From: Caulobacter segnis
Lineage (GTDB): Bacteria; Pseudomonadota; Alphaproteobacteria; Caulobacterales; Caulobacteraceae
Direction of reading: 5' to 3'
Assembly: GCF_003243465.1 (NCBI RefSeq)
Contig: NZ_QFQZ01000054.1
Span: 1-32,787 of the forward strand
Length of the DNA: 32,787 bases
Below the pieces are notes generated by a model. It saw nothing but the letters and a program-made list of their open reading frames with translations. It made no database searches and was not told the origin of the DNA. Positions 8,681 to 17,025 of the stretch are shown here, one piece after another. The position numbers and the translations under genes are program-made. Within the stretch, counting starts at the first letter, position 1. Each line of letters starts with the position of its first letter.

Positions 8681-8965
8681 CTAGGGCTGAAGAGGCTTCT
8701 GGACGATCAGGACGGCCGTGGGACATCCGTCGACCAGGCGAAGAACGGCGCGCTGGCCGATGGCGTCCGGCGCCTCGCCCAACCGGCGGAAGTTGGTGGA
8801 GGGCGCGCGCTTGGCGGCGCGCTCGATCCGTCCGCTGGCGCAGTCGACCCGCATCCCGTTCGCAAAACTCAAAGGCGCAGTGCGCTGCGCGACGGGCGGC
8901 GATTGCGGGATCGTCCTTGGGACGACCTGCAAGACGCTGGCTAGAGCGATCGCGGATAGAAACAT
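8681..8965 (-). CDS. Small putative secreted protein, unknown function
   Basis: A 94-residue ORF downstream of lpd on the same strand. The N-terminus (MFLSAIALASVLQVV) resembles a short Sec signal peptide, followed by a Pro-rich stretch and a basic central region. Two cysteines (RVDCASG and DGCPTAV) could form a disulfide in the periplasm. I recognise no family. The start at 8965 was preferred over an upstream ATG at 8995 because GGAG lies 7 nt before it and it begins the hydrophobic segment directly. That ribosome binding site and the start codon sit inside a hairpin. An overlapping plus-strand frame exists, but nothing supports it. The gene ends exactly where the T-run of the MCP terminator ends, so the two genes converge tightly. 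Confidence 0.55.
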   Translation of the reverse strand: MFLSAIALASVLQVVPRTIPQSPPVAQRTAPLSFANGMRVDCASGRIERAAKRAPSTNFRRLGEAPDAIGQRAVLRLVDGCPTAVLIVQKPLQP

Positions 8966-8994
8966 GGCGGGGCTCCGAGAAGGGAACCCCGCCA
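8965..8994 (-). promoter_or_regulatory. Hairpin covering the RBS and start of the small ORF after lpd
   Basis: Positions 8965-8972 pair with 8987-8994 (8 bp), then a one-base mismatch and 3 more pairs, with a 6-nt loop. In the minus-strand RNA this buries the GGAG ribosome binding site (8973-8976) and the A of the start codon of the downstream small ORF, 55-85 nt after the lpd stop. It may act as the lpd 3' end or as translational control; only a weak T-run follows. Confidence 0.5.
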
Positions 8995-9049
8995 CTCTAC
9001 GCCCGGTCGAGTGGGCGCAAAATTAACTCTAGGACAGAAACGACGGCGC

Positions 9050-10450
<1,401 letters not shown>

Positions 10451-10711
10451 GGGTCTATCGCCTTCAGGACGCGCCGGGATCGGCGCCGGACAAGATATGG
10501 GCCTCGCCGGCCGTTTTGTCAGACCTTTGGAGGCGCGTGTTCCTTAGAACCAGAGTGTTAAAAACGGAACCACCTTTCGGCGCCCGCGGCCTTGAAAATC
10601 AAGGAGAACGGCGGCTGGCGCCCGGTGACGCGGCGACCCGCTTCGGGGACGGCCACAAGCTTGACATTGGATCGCCTGGAGAGCGCCACGCGGCCGTGAC
10701 GTCCTAAAGTC

Positions 10712-11416
10712 ATGAAGCCTCGCTCTCGCCTCATCGCCCTGTCGGCGGCCCTGACCGCCCTTGTCGCCGCCTCCGCCTTCACGGCCGCCTTCGCGCGCTC
10801 GACCCCGACCTGGAACGGCCCGGTCGTCGTGTCCAGCACCCAGGCGGGCGACACCCTGGCGGTGCTCTATTCGGGCGATGGCGGCTGGGGGCCGCTGGAC
10901 CAGAAGGTGGCGCGACGCCTCGCGGACAACGGCGTGCCGACCCTCGGCATCAATTCGCTGGCCTATTTCCGCAAGGACCGGACGGCCGACGACCTGGCGA
11001 TCGATCTGGCCACCCACCTGCGCGACTATGGCCGCCAGTGGGGACGCAGCAAGGTGGTGCTGATCGGCTATTCGTTCGGCGCCGACGCCCTGCCCGCCAT
11101 CATCCCGAAGCTGCCGCAGGACGTGCGGGCCCAGGTCAGCCGCGTGGTGCTGATCGGCGCCGGGCCGGACGGCGACCTGCGCTTCCATCCCGTCAGCTGG
11201 CTGAACCTGGCGCCGCGCGACTCCTTCCCCGTCGCCCCGGCGATCGCCGCGCTGAAGGACGTGAAGATCACCTGCGTCTACGGCGACAAGGAACGCCGCG
11301 ACATCTGCCCCGACCTGCCCGACGACAAGGTCGCCAAGATCCGCCTGCCCGGCGGCCACCACTTCGACGGCGACTACGCCAGGCTGGGCGAGGCGGTGCT
11401 GGCGGCGAGCCGCTAG
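10712..11416 (+). CDS. VirJ/AcvB-type periplasmic alpha/beta hydrolase
   Basis: A 234-residue protein with a Sec signal peptide (cleavage probably near AAFARS) and one alpha/beta-hydrolase domain of the VirJ family. Family motifs are clear: YSGDGGWGPLD (oxyanion region), the segment GINSLAYFRKDRTADD, the nucleophile elbow GYSFGAD with S121, and the late histidines in LPGGHHFDGDY at 216-217. Agrobacterium AcvB/VirJ proteins are periplasmic, needed for virulence, and AcvB-type proteins act on lysyl-phosphatidylglycerol. Whether this single-domain version shares that substrate is unknown, and no mprF-like gene is visible here. Its stop overlaps the end of the vapC reading frame on the other strand in a shared CTAG. 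The ribosome binding site is weak. A good TTGACAT box lies upstream at about 10663 but no matching -10 was found. Confidence 0.85.
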   Translation: MKPRSRLIALSAALTALVAASAFTAAFARSTPTWNGPVVVSSTQAGDTLAVLYSGDGGWGPLDQKVARRLADNGVPTLGINSLAYFRKDRTADDLAIDLATHLRDYGRQWGRSKVVLIGYSFGADALPAIIPKLPQDVRAQVSRVVLIGAGPDGDLRFHPVSWLNLAPRDSFPVAPAIAALKDVKITCVYGDKERRDICPDLPDDKVAKIRLPGGHHFDGDYARLGEAVLAASR

Positions 11417-11820
11417 AGCGACCAGTCTTGCAGGGAGGGGCCTTCGATCCGGGAAAATTCCCGCGTGTTCGAGGTGACCAAAATCCAACCGCGATTCAGG
11501 GCTTGGCCAGCGATCAGGAGATCGTAAGGACCGATCGGCGTACCCGCGCGCTTAAGCGCTTCGCGTATGCGGGCGGGGACCTAAACATCGTCCTGGGACA
11601 ACGGCTCAATGACGACATCCCGTAAGAAGTCGGCGAGATGTCTGGCCGCTGCCTCAGGATCACGGCTTGCGAATACGCCGAACCGCAGTTCGTGGTGCAC
11701 GATCACCGAGGCAGCCATGGGTTCGGCGGCAAGCACGGCTTCGATGTAGCGCTCCCGGACCTTGGGGCGCCGTCCTTGGGTCAGATCGACAAAGACGTTC
11801 GTATCGAGCGCCAGGGTCAC
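11413..11820 (-). pseudogene. vapC: VapC-type PIN-domain toxin interrupted by an in-frame TAG
   Basis: The frame starts with GTG at 11820, overlapping the vapB stop in GTGA, and encodes a PIN-domain ribonuclease: ALDTNVFVD with the first catalytic Asp, then HHELRFG with the catalytic Glu. A TAG at 11581-11583 stops it after 79 residues. Reading on in the same frame gives the missing C-terminal half without any shift: IREALKRAGTPIGPYDLLIAG with the third acidic residue, then LVTSNTREFSRIEG, ending at 11413. With the TAG read as a sense codon the protein would be 135 residues, the normal VapC size. The truncated product lacks the later acidic residues and should be inactive. Causes could be a true nonsense mutation that disarms the toxin, a base-calling error, or suppression. 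Codon use is less GC3-biased than in the suc genes, consistent with acquisition. Confidence 0.85.
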
Positions 11821-12089
11821 CAGCCGAAGTCACGCTCTTGCATGGGCGGCTGATCACGAGCGGGGAAATCGGCGCCGCCTTCGGCGTCGATACGCGCGAA
11901 CATGGCCTCAAGCTCGGCGCGCGTTCGCGGCAGCTTCACCGTCGCTGGCTCCAGAATGACGGCGTTACCCTCGCGGCGAAGAAGCACTTCCGCGCCTTCG
12001 AACGCAAAACCTTCGGGCAGCTGAACGGCCTGGCCGCCACGGTGCGTGAAGAGCTTGGCCCTTGCCGGCGCGATCTCGAACTTTCCCAT
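11817..12089 (-). CDS. vapB: VapB-type antitoxin (AbrB/SpoVT-like)
   Basis: A 90-residue protein with a swapped-hairpin AbrB/SpoVT DNA-binding domain at about residues 10-50: AKLFTHRGGQAVQLPEGFAF followed by a strand with EVLLRREGNAVILEP. The acidic C-terminal part (AELEAMFARIDAEG, then RDQPPMQERDFGW) is the usual toxin-neutralising tail of VapB/VagC proteins. Antitoxins of this type bind their toxin and repress the shared promoter. The gene appears intact, while its partner vapC has a nonsense codon. The start at 12089 has AGGA upstream, and the promoter-like boxes lie 24-52 bp before the ATG. The stop overlaps the GTG of vapC. Confidence 0.88.
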   Translation of the reverse strand: MGKFEIAPARAKLFTHRGGQAVQLPEGFAFEGAEVLLRREGNAVILEPATVKLPRTRAELEAMFARIDAEGGADFPARDQPPMQERDFGW

Positions 12090-12112
12090 GGGGCCGTCCT
12101 ATCTACGCTCGG

Positions 12113-12141
12113 ATAATACAGCATTCAAGACGGCAGCTCAA
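12113..12141 (-). promoter_or_regulatory. Predicted promoter of vapBC
   Basis: On the minus strand TTGAGC (12136-12141) and TATTAT (12113-12118) are separated by exactly 17 bp, a good sigma-70-type arrangement. The expected transcription start near 12106 would leave a leader of about 17 nt before vapB. The AT-rich -10 stands out in this GC-rich sequence. Confidence 0.6.
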
Positions 12142-12154
12142 ACGCGCTCCGGAT

Positions 12155-12499
12155 CTAGAGCGGCGCGGCCAGCCCGTGCTTGGCCGCCAGGTAGCGGGTG
12201 ATCGGCCGGGCGTCGGTCAGGAACGACAGGCCGTTCGCCGACAGGATCTCCCCGTGCGGACCGGCGTCCGGCGCGGCCTGCGCCAGGATCAGGGTCGGGG
12301 CGTTCTGGTGGTCCTCGCCCAGCCGCTCAATGAGCGCAGCGCGTGGGCGGGCGTAGTCGACGCGAACGATCTCCAGCGCGTCGCGCAGCGCCGGATAGGT
12401 CGCCAGATAGCCCTCCATCATCGCGCAATCGGGGCAGAAGCGCTGGGCGCCGTCCTTCTCGAAATGCGGCTTCAGCAGATAGAGCGTGTCCTTGGCCAT
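12155..12499 (-). CDS. DUF3088 family protein with CxxC motif
   Basis: A 114-residue cytoplasmic protein that fits the DUF3088 family: the start MAKDTLYLLKPHFEKDG, a central pair of cysteines in RFCPDCAMMEGYLA, then APTLILA and an RPITRYLAAKHGL end. The CPDC motif and the pattern of a strand followed by a cysteine-bearing helix suggest a thioredoxin or glutathione-transferase-like fold that could bind glutathione or a thiol; this is inference, and no enzyme activity is established for the family as far as I know. The start at 12499 was chosen on the family N-terminus; the frame extends 20 residues upstream through the terminator region and that part is not credible. Two terminator hairpins lie directly upstream, so its transcription may depend on readthrough from sucB. 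Confidence 0.8.
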   Translation of the reverse strand: MAKDTLYLLKPHFEKDGAQRFCPDCAMMEGYLATYPALRDALEIVRVDYARPRAALIERLGEDHQNAPTLILAQAAPDAGPHGEILSANGLSFLTDARPITRYLAAKHGLAAPL

Positions 12500-12512
12500 G
12501 GTCCGAGGTCCC

Positions 12513-12551
12513 AAAAATGCGAACGGCCCCGACGTAGGACGCCGGGGCCGT
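12513..12551 (-). terminator. Second terminator-like hairpin after sucB
   Basis: Positions 12523-12531 pair with 12543-12551 (9 bp, 11-nt loop). On the minus strand TTTTT follows after a short gap (12517-12513). It stands 24 bp upstream of the DUF3088 start codon and directly after the first sucB terminator. Confidence 0.65.
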
Positions 12552-12586
12552 AAAAGCAAAGAAGCCCGCCGACGAGGGCGGGCTTC
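12552..12586 (-). terminator. Intrinsic terminator of sucB
   Basis: A 10-bp perfect stem (12561-12570 with 12577-12586) with a 6-nt loop begins 11 nt after the sucB stop. On the minus strand TTTGCTTTT follows. This fits a rho-independent terminator ending the sucCDAB transcript. Confidence 0.85.
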
Positions 12587-12596
12587 TCGGGGTCTC

Positions 12597-13823
12597 TTAG
12601 AGGTCCAGCAGCAGGCGCTGCGGGTCTTCCAGGGCTTCCTTGACCTTCACGAGGAAGGTCACGGCGCCGGCGCCGTCGACGACGCGGTGGTCGTAGGACA
12701 GGGCCAGATACATCATCGGGCGGATCTCGATCTTGCCGTTGACGACCATCGGGCGTTCCTTGATGGCGTGCATGCCCAGGATGCCCGACTGCGGCGCGTT
12801 CAGGATCGGGGTCGACATCAGCGAGCCGTAGATGCCGCCGTTGGTGATCGTGAAGGTGCCGCCTTGCATGTCCTCGATGGCCAGGCCGCCGGTGCGGGCC
12901 TTCTTGCCGAGGTCGCCGATGGTCTTTTCGATCTCGGCCAGGTTCAGCACGTCGGCGTCACGGACGACCGGAACCACCAGGCCCTTGTCGGTGCCGACGG
13001 CGACGCCGATGTCGTAGTGGTTCTTGTAGATGATGTCCTGGCCGTCGATCTCGGCGTTGACGTCCGGGATCGCCTTCAGCGCGGCCACGACGGCCTTGGT
13101 GAAGAACGACATGAAGCCCAGCTTCACGCCGTGGCGCTTTTCGAACACGTCCTTGTACTGGGCGCGCAGGGCCATCACGGCGCTCATGTCGACCTCGTTG
13201 AAGGTCGTCAGCATGGCGGCGGTGTTCTGGGCTTCCTTCAGGCGACGGGCGATCGTCTTACGCAGGCGCGTCATCTTCACGCGCTCTTCGCGCTCATGCA
13301 CGGGACGCGGAGCCGACGGCGCGGCGGCCGGGGCCGGCGCCGAGGCGCGGGCTTCCAGGGCGGCCAGGGCGTCGCCCTTGGTCACGCGGCCGTCCTTGCC
13401 GGTGCCGGCGACCTTCGAGAGGTCCAGGCCAGTCTCGGCGGCGATGCGGGCCGGGGCCGGGCTGACCGGCGCGGCGGCGGGAGCAGCGGCGACCGGCGCG
13501 GGGGCCGGGGCCGGAGCAGCGGCCGGAGCCGGCGCGGGCTTCGGCGCTTCGGCGGCCTTCGGGGCGGCCGGAGCGGCCGTCGCGGCGCCGCCTTCGGTCA
13601 CCACGCCCAGGACCGTGCCCGGAACCACGGTCGCGCCTTCGGCGGCGCCGATGGCCGACAGCACGCCGTCGGCCGGCGAGGCCACTTCCAGCGAAACCTT
13701 GTCGGTTTCCAGCTCGACGAGGATCTCGTCCTTCTTCACGGCCTCACCGACCTTCTTGGTCCAGCGCGCCACCGTGGCTTCGGTGACGGATTCGCCGAGG
13801 GCGGGCGTATTGATGTCGGCCAT
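12597..13823 (-). CDS. sucB: 2-oxoglutarate dehydrogenase E2, dihydrolipoyl succinyltransferase
   Basis: A 408-residue E2 core protein that transfers succinyl from lipoamide to CoA. Order of parts: one lipoyl domain (residues 1-78) with lipoylated K42 in ELETDKVSLEV; a long Ala/Pro linker (about 80-125); a peripheral-subunit-binding domain (about 125-162, ARIAAETGLDLSKVAGTGKDGRV); a second Ala/Pro linker; and the catalytic acyltransferase domain to the end, with active-site His379 and Asp383 in YDHRVVDG. One lipoyl domain and the C-terminal sequence point to the succinyl rather than the acetyl enzyme, and the sucA neighbour confirms it. It lies 62 nt downstream of sucA on the same strand and is followed by tandem terminators. 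Confidence 0.97.
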   Translation of the reverse strand: MADINTPALGESVTEATVARWTKKVGEAVKKDEILVELETDKVSLEVASPADGVLSAIGAAEGATVVPGTVLGVVTEGGAATAAPAAPKAAEAPKPAPAPAAAPAPAPAPVAAAPAAAPVSPAPARIAAETGLDLSKVAGTGKDGRVTKGDALAALEARASAPAPAAAPSAPRPVHEREERVKMTRLRKTIARRLKEAQNTAAMLTTFNEVDMSAVMALRAQYKDVFEKRHGVKLGFMSFFTKAVVAALKAIPDVNAEIDGQDIIYKNHYDIGVAVGTDKGLVVPVVRDADVLNLAEIEKTIGDLGKKARTGGLAIEDMQGGTFTITNGGIYGSLMSTPILNAPQSGILGMHAIKERPMVVNGKIEIRPMMYLALSYDHRVVDGAGAVTFLVKVKEALEDPQRLLLDL

Positions 13824-13876
13824 GGGGCTTTCCGAGTCTCTCTTGCTTGGTCCGGCGGGTTTTGTTTAGCGGAGAA

Positions 13877-13896
13877 CCTTCGCGCTTACGCGAAGG
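13877..13896 (-). other. Hairpin with the sucA stop codon in its loop
   Basis: A perfect 8-bp stem (13877-13884 with 13889-13896) has a 4-nt loop that contains most of the TAA stop of sucA. No T-run follows. It lies between sucA and sucB and could adjust relative expression or mRNA stability. Confidence 0.45.
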
Positions 13897-16849
13897 CCTC
13901 GTTGAGGAAGGTCTCGAGTTCTTTCAGGTGGCGGCTCATCAGGCCGGCGGCCGTCGAGGCCGAGGCCGGGCGACCGACGTACTTGGCGCGCTTGGCCTTG
14001 ATGTCCAGCTTGTCCAGCGTCAGCTCCAGCCAGGGATCGACGAAGGTCCAGCCGCCCATGTTCTTCGGCTCTTCCTGGCACCAGACGAGGTCGGCGTTCT
14101 TGAACCGCGACAGCACGTTCATCAGCGACTTCATCGGCCACGGATAGAACTGCTCGAGGCGCAGCAGGTAGACGTCGTCGCGGCCAAGCTTGGCGCGCTG
14201 GTCGACGAGGTCGAAGTAGACCTTGCCCGAGCAGATGACGACGCGCTTGATCTGATCGTCGCTCTTCAGCGTGATCCCGCCGACGTCGCAGCCGGCCTCG
14301 GCGCCGTCCACCATCACGCGGTGGAAGCTGGAGCCCTCGGCGAAGTCGGCCAGGTTCGAGACGGCGCGCTTGTGGCGCAGCAGGCTCTTGGGCGACATCA
14401 CGATCAGCGGTTTGCGGAACTCGCGCTTCATCTGGCGACGCAGCGCGTGGAAGTAGTTGGCCGGCGTGGTGCAGTTCAGCACCTGCATGTTGTCTTCGGC
14501 GCACGACTGCAGGAAGCGCTCGAGGCGGGCCGAGCTGTGCTCGGGGCCCTGACCTTCGTAGCCGTGCGGCAGAAGCATCACCAGGCCGCTCATTCGCAGC
14601 CACTTGCGCTCGCCCGAGCTGATGAACTGGTCGATCACCACCTGGGCGCCGTTCACGAAGTCGCCGAACTGGCCTTCCCACAGGGTCAGGGTGTTCGGAT
14701 CGGCCAGCGAGAAGCCGTATTCGAAGCCCAGCACCGCCTCTTCCGACAGGGCCGAGTCGATCACTTCATAGTGCGCCTGGCCCGGACGGATGTTGTTCAG
14801 CGGCGTGTAGTGCTCTTCGGTCTTCTGGTCGATGATGTCCGAGTGGCGCTGGGTGAAGGTGCCGCGCACCGAGTCCTGGCCCGACAGGCGGACCGGATAG
14901 CCCTCGTCGAGCAGGGTGGCGAAGGCCAGGTGCTCGGCCGCGCCCCAGTCGATGCCCTCGCCCTTCTCGAACGCGTCGCGGCGGTTCTCGATGGCGCGGC
15001 GGACGGTCTTGTGGGCGTCGATGCGGTCCGGGATCGTGGTGATCAGGCGGCCCAGCTCGGTCAGGCGGGTCTTCGGGTAAGCGGTCTTGCCGCGGCGGTC
15101 CTCGTCGCCCGGCAGGGTCAGGCCGGCCCACTTGCCGTCCAGCCAGTCGGCCTTGTTGGGCTTGTAGGCCTTGCCCGCGTCGAATTCCTTGTCGAGGAAG
15201 GTCTCGAATTCCGAGACCCAGCCATCGACCTCGGCCTGGGTGACCAGGCCCTCGCCGACCAGGCGGCTGGCGTAGAGTTCGCGGGTCGGCGGGTGACCCT
15301 TGATCTTCTGGTACATCAGCGGCGACGTCATGGTCGGGTCGTCGCCTTCGTTGTGACCGAAGCGACGGTAGCAGAACATGTCGATGACCACGTCCTTGCC
15401 GAACTTCTGGCGGTACTCGGTCGCGACCTTCGAGGCGAAGACGACCGCTTCGGGGTCGTCGCCGTTCACGTGGAAGATCGGGGCCTCGACCATCAGGGCG
15501 ACGTCGGACGGATACGGCGAGCTGCGCGAATAGCGCGGGCTGGTCGTGAAGCCGATCTGGTTGTTGACGATGAAGTGGATGGTGCCGCCCGTGCGGTAGC
15601 CCTTCAGGCCCGACAGGGTGAAGCACTCGGCCACGACGCCCTGGCCGGCGAAGGCGGCGTCGCCGTGCAGCAGCAGCGGCAGCACGTGGCCGCGGCCGGC
15701 GTCCGGCTGCTCGCGCAGGGTGAAGGCCTGCTTGGCGCGGGCCTTGCCGATCACGACCGGGTTGACGATTTCCAGGTGCGACGGGTTGGCGGTCAGCGAC
15801 AGGTGGACCTTGTTGTCGTCGAACTCACGGTCCGACGAGGCGCCCATGTGGTACTTCACGTCGCCCGAGCCCTCGACGTCCGAGGGGACCGACGAGCCGC
15901 CTTGGAACTCGTGGAAGATGACGTTGTAGGGCTTGCCCATCACGGCGGCCAGCACGTTCAGGCGACCGCGGTGCGGCATGCCCAGGACGATGTCCTTCAC
16001 GCCCAGCGCGCCGCCGCGCTTGATGATCTGCTCCATGGCCGGGACCATGGCCTCGCCGCCGTCCAGGCCGAAGCGCTTGGTGCCGGGGAAGCGCTTGTGC
16101 AGGAACTTCTCGAAGCCTTCGGCCTCGATCAGCTTCTTCAGGATGGCGACCTTGCCTTCCTTGGTGAAGGTGATTTCCTTGTCGCGGCCTTCGATGCGCT
16201 CCTGAAGCCAGGCCTTCTCGGCCGGGTCGGAGATGTGCATGTACTGCACGCCGACATTGCCGCAGTAGGTGCGGCGCAGGATGTCGAGGATCTCGCGGAT
16301 CGAGGCGGTCTCGAGACCCAGCACGAAATCGAGGAAGATCGGACGGTCGTAGTCGGCCTCGGCAAAGCCGTAGGTGGCCGGATCCAGTTCCGGAGCGGCC
16401 TTCGGCGGCTCCAGGCCCAGCGGATCGAGGTTGGCGGCCAGGTGGCCGCGCATCCGGTAGGCCCGGATCATCATGATGGCGCGCAGGCTGTCCAGCGTGG
16501 CGGCGCGGACGGCTTCGGCGGACGAGCCGGGGGCCTTGCCCTCGACGGCCTTGGCGATCTTGGCTTCGACGGCGGGGGCGACAGTGGCCCACTGGCCGTC
16601 CAGGGCCGACAGCCAGTCCGGACGGACGGACGGAACCTTCTTGGGCGTCCAGGCCGGATCCTGGGCCGCGCGCTTCACCTGGTCGGCCTGTTCGGCCAGG
16701 CTGGAGAAGAAGGCGTTCCACGAGGGCTCGACCGATGCGGGGTTCTCCGCCCACTGGGCGTAGAGGTCCTCAACGAACGCCGCGTTGGCGCCGTAGAGGA
16801 AGCTGGTCTCGGTCAAGACCTGGTTGATGATGCCTGCGTCGTCCGCCAT
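13886..16849 (-). CDS. sucA: 2-oxoglutarate dehydrogenase E1 component
   Basis: This 987-residue thiamine-diphosphate enzyme decarboxylates 2-oxoglutarate and succinylates the lipoyl group of SucB. The N-terminal segment (FLYGANAAFVEDLYAQWAEN) is the E1o-specific region that binds E2. The ThDP core shows GMPHRGRLNVLA, the HGDAAFAGQG diphosphate and magnesium region with NNQIGFTT, and the C-terminal part has RPLIVMSPKSLLRH-type sequence and ends ELETFLNEAFA. The start at 16849 has GAAGG about 10 nt upstream and matches the family N-terminus; the frame remains open another 52 codons through an inverted repeat, which is not credible as coding. Length is typical. It follows sucD after a 176-bp gap with a long inverted repeat, so it may be controlled separately from sucCD. 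Confidence 0.97.
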   Translation of the reverse strand: MADDAGIINQVLTETSFLYGANAAFVEDLYAQWAENPASVEPSWNAFFSSLAEQADQVKRAAQDPAWTPKKVPSVRPDWLSALDGQWATVAPAVEAKIAKAVEGKAPGSSAEAVRAATLDSLRAIMMIRAYRMRGHLAANLDPLGLEPPKAAPELDPATYGFAEADYDRPIFLDFVLGLETASIREILDILRRTYCGNVGVQYMHISDPAEKAWLQERIEGRDKEITFTKEGKVAILKKLIEAEGFEKFLHKRFPGTKRFGLDGGEAMVPAMEQIIKRGGALGVKDIVLGMPHRGRLNVLAAVMGKPYNVIFHEFQGGSSVPSDVEGSGDVKYHMGASSDREFDDNKVHLSLTANPSHLEIVNPVVIGKARAKQAFTLREQPDAGRGHVLPLLLHGDAAFAGQGVVAECFTLSGLKGYRTGGTIHFIVNNQIGFTTSPRYSRSSPYPSDVALMVEAPIFHVNGDDPEAVVFASKVATEYRQKFGKDVVIDMFCYRRFGHNEGDDPTMTSPLMYQKIKGHPPTRELYASRLVGEGLVTQAEVDGWVSEFETFLDKEFDAGKAYKPNKADWLDGKWAGLTLPGDEDRRGKTAYPKTRLTELGRLITTIPDRIDAHKTVRRAIENRRDAFEKGEGIDWGAAEHLAFATLLDEGYPVRLSGQDSVRGTFTQRHSDIIDQKTEEHYTPLNNIRPGQAHYEVIDSALSEEAVLGFEYGFSLADPNTLTLWEGQFGDFVNGAQVVIDQFISSGERKWLRMSGLVMLLPHGYEGQGPEHSSARLERFLQSCAEDNMQVLNCTTPANYFHALRRQMKREFRKPLIVMSPKSLLRHKRAVSNLADFAEGSSFHRVMVDGAEAGCDVGGITLKSDDQIKRVVICSGKVYFDLVDQRAKLGRDDVYLLRLEQFYPWPMKSLMNVLSRFKNADLVWCQEEPKNMGGWTFVDPWLELTLDKLDIKAKRAKYVGRPASASTAAGLMSRHLKELETFLNEAFA

Positions 16850-16940
16850 GGATTTGTCGCCTTCAGATCCGGTGCTTACGGGAGCGCTACCGCACAGCCC
16901 GTAAATATAGTCTCTCAATCGCCCGGGCGCCCGTCGCTTG

Positions 16941-17001
16941 GCGGGGCCCAGGTGATTTTTTCGGATCGTCGACTGGCGGTCGCAAAAAACCTGGGCCCCG
17001 C
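16941..17001 (-). repeat. Long inverted repeat between sucD and sucA
   Basis: A perfect 13-bp inverted repeat (16941-16953 and 16989-17001) encloses 35 bp. The stem can extend inward through a 2-nt bulge by five A-T pairs and two or three more. The right arm also forms a shorter hairpin (16996-17001 with 17007-17012) followed on the minus strand by six T residues at 16989-16984, as in an intrinsic terminator for sucD. The two structures share bases and are mutually exclusive, so the site could be a terminator, an attenuator, or both. Confidence 0.75.
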
Positions 17002-17025
17002 GCAAGGCGGGGTTTCGGTGTCTAG

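Noticed and set aside
8718..9026. 102-residue plus-strand frame overlapping the small secreted ORF.
   Set aside because: No signal peptide, motif or good ribosome binding site; it starts shortly after the MCP terminator. The minus-strand frame has better start signals.
10451..10711. Possible promoters and a 15-bp palindrome (10590-10604) between lpd and the virJ-like gene, plus short ORFs on both strands.
   Set aside because: TTGACAT near 10663 has no -10 partner, no Caulobacter-type promoter for lpd was found, the palindrome alone is weak, and the short ORFs have no ribosome binding site or family pattern.
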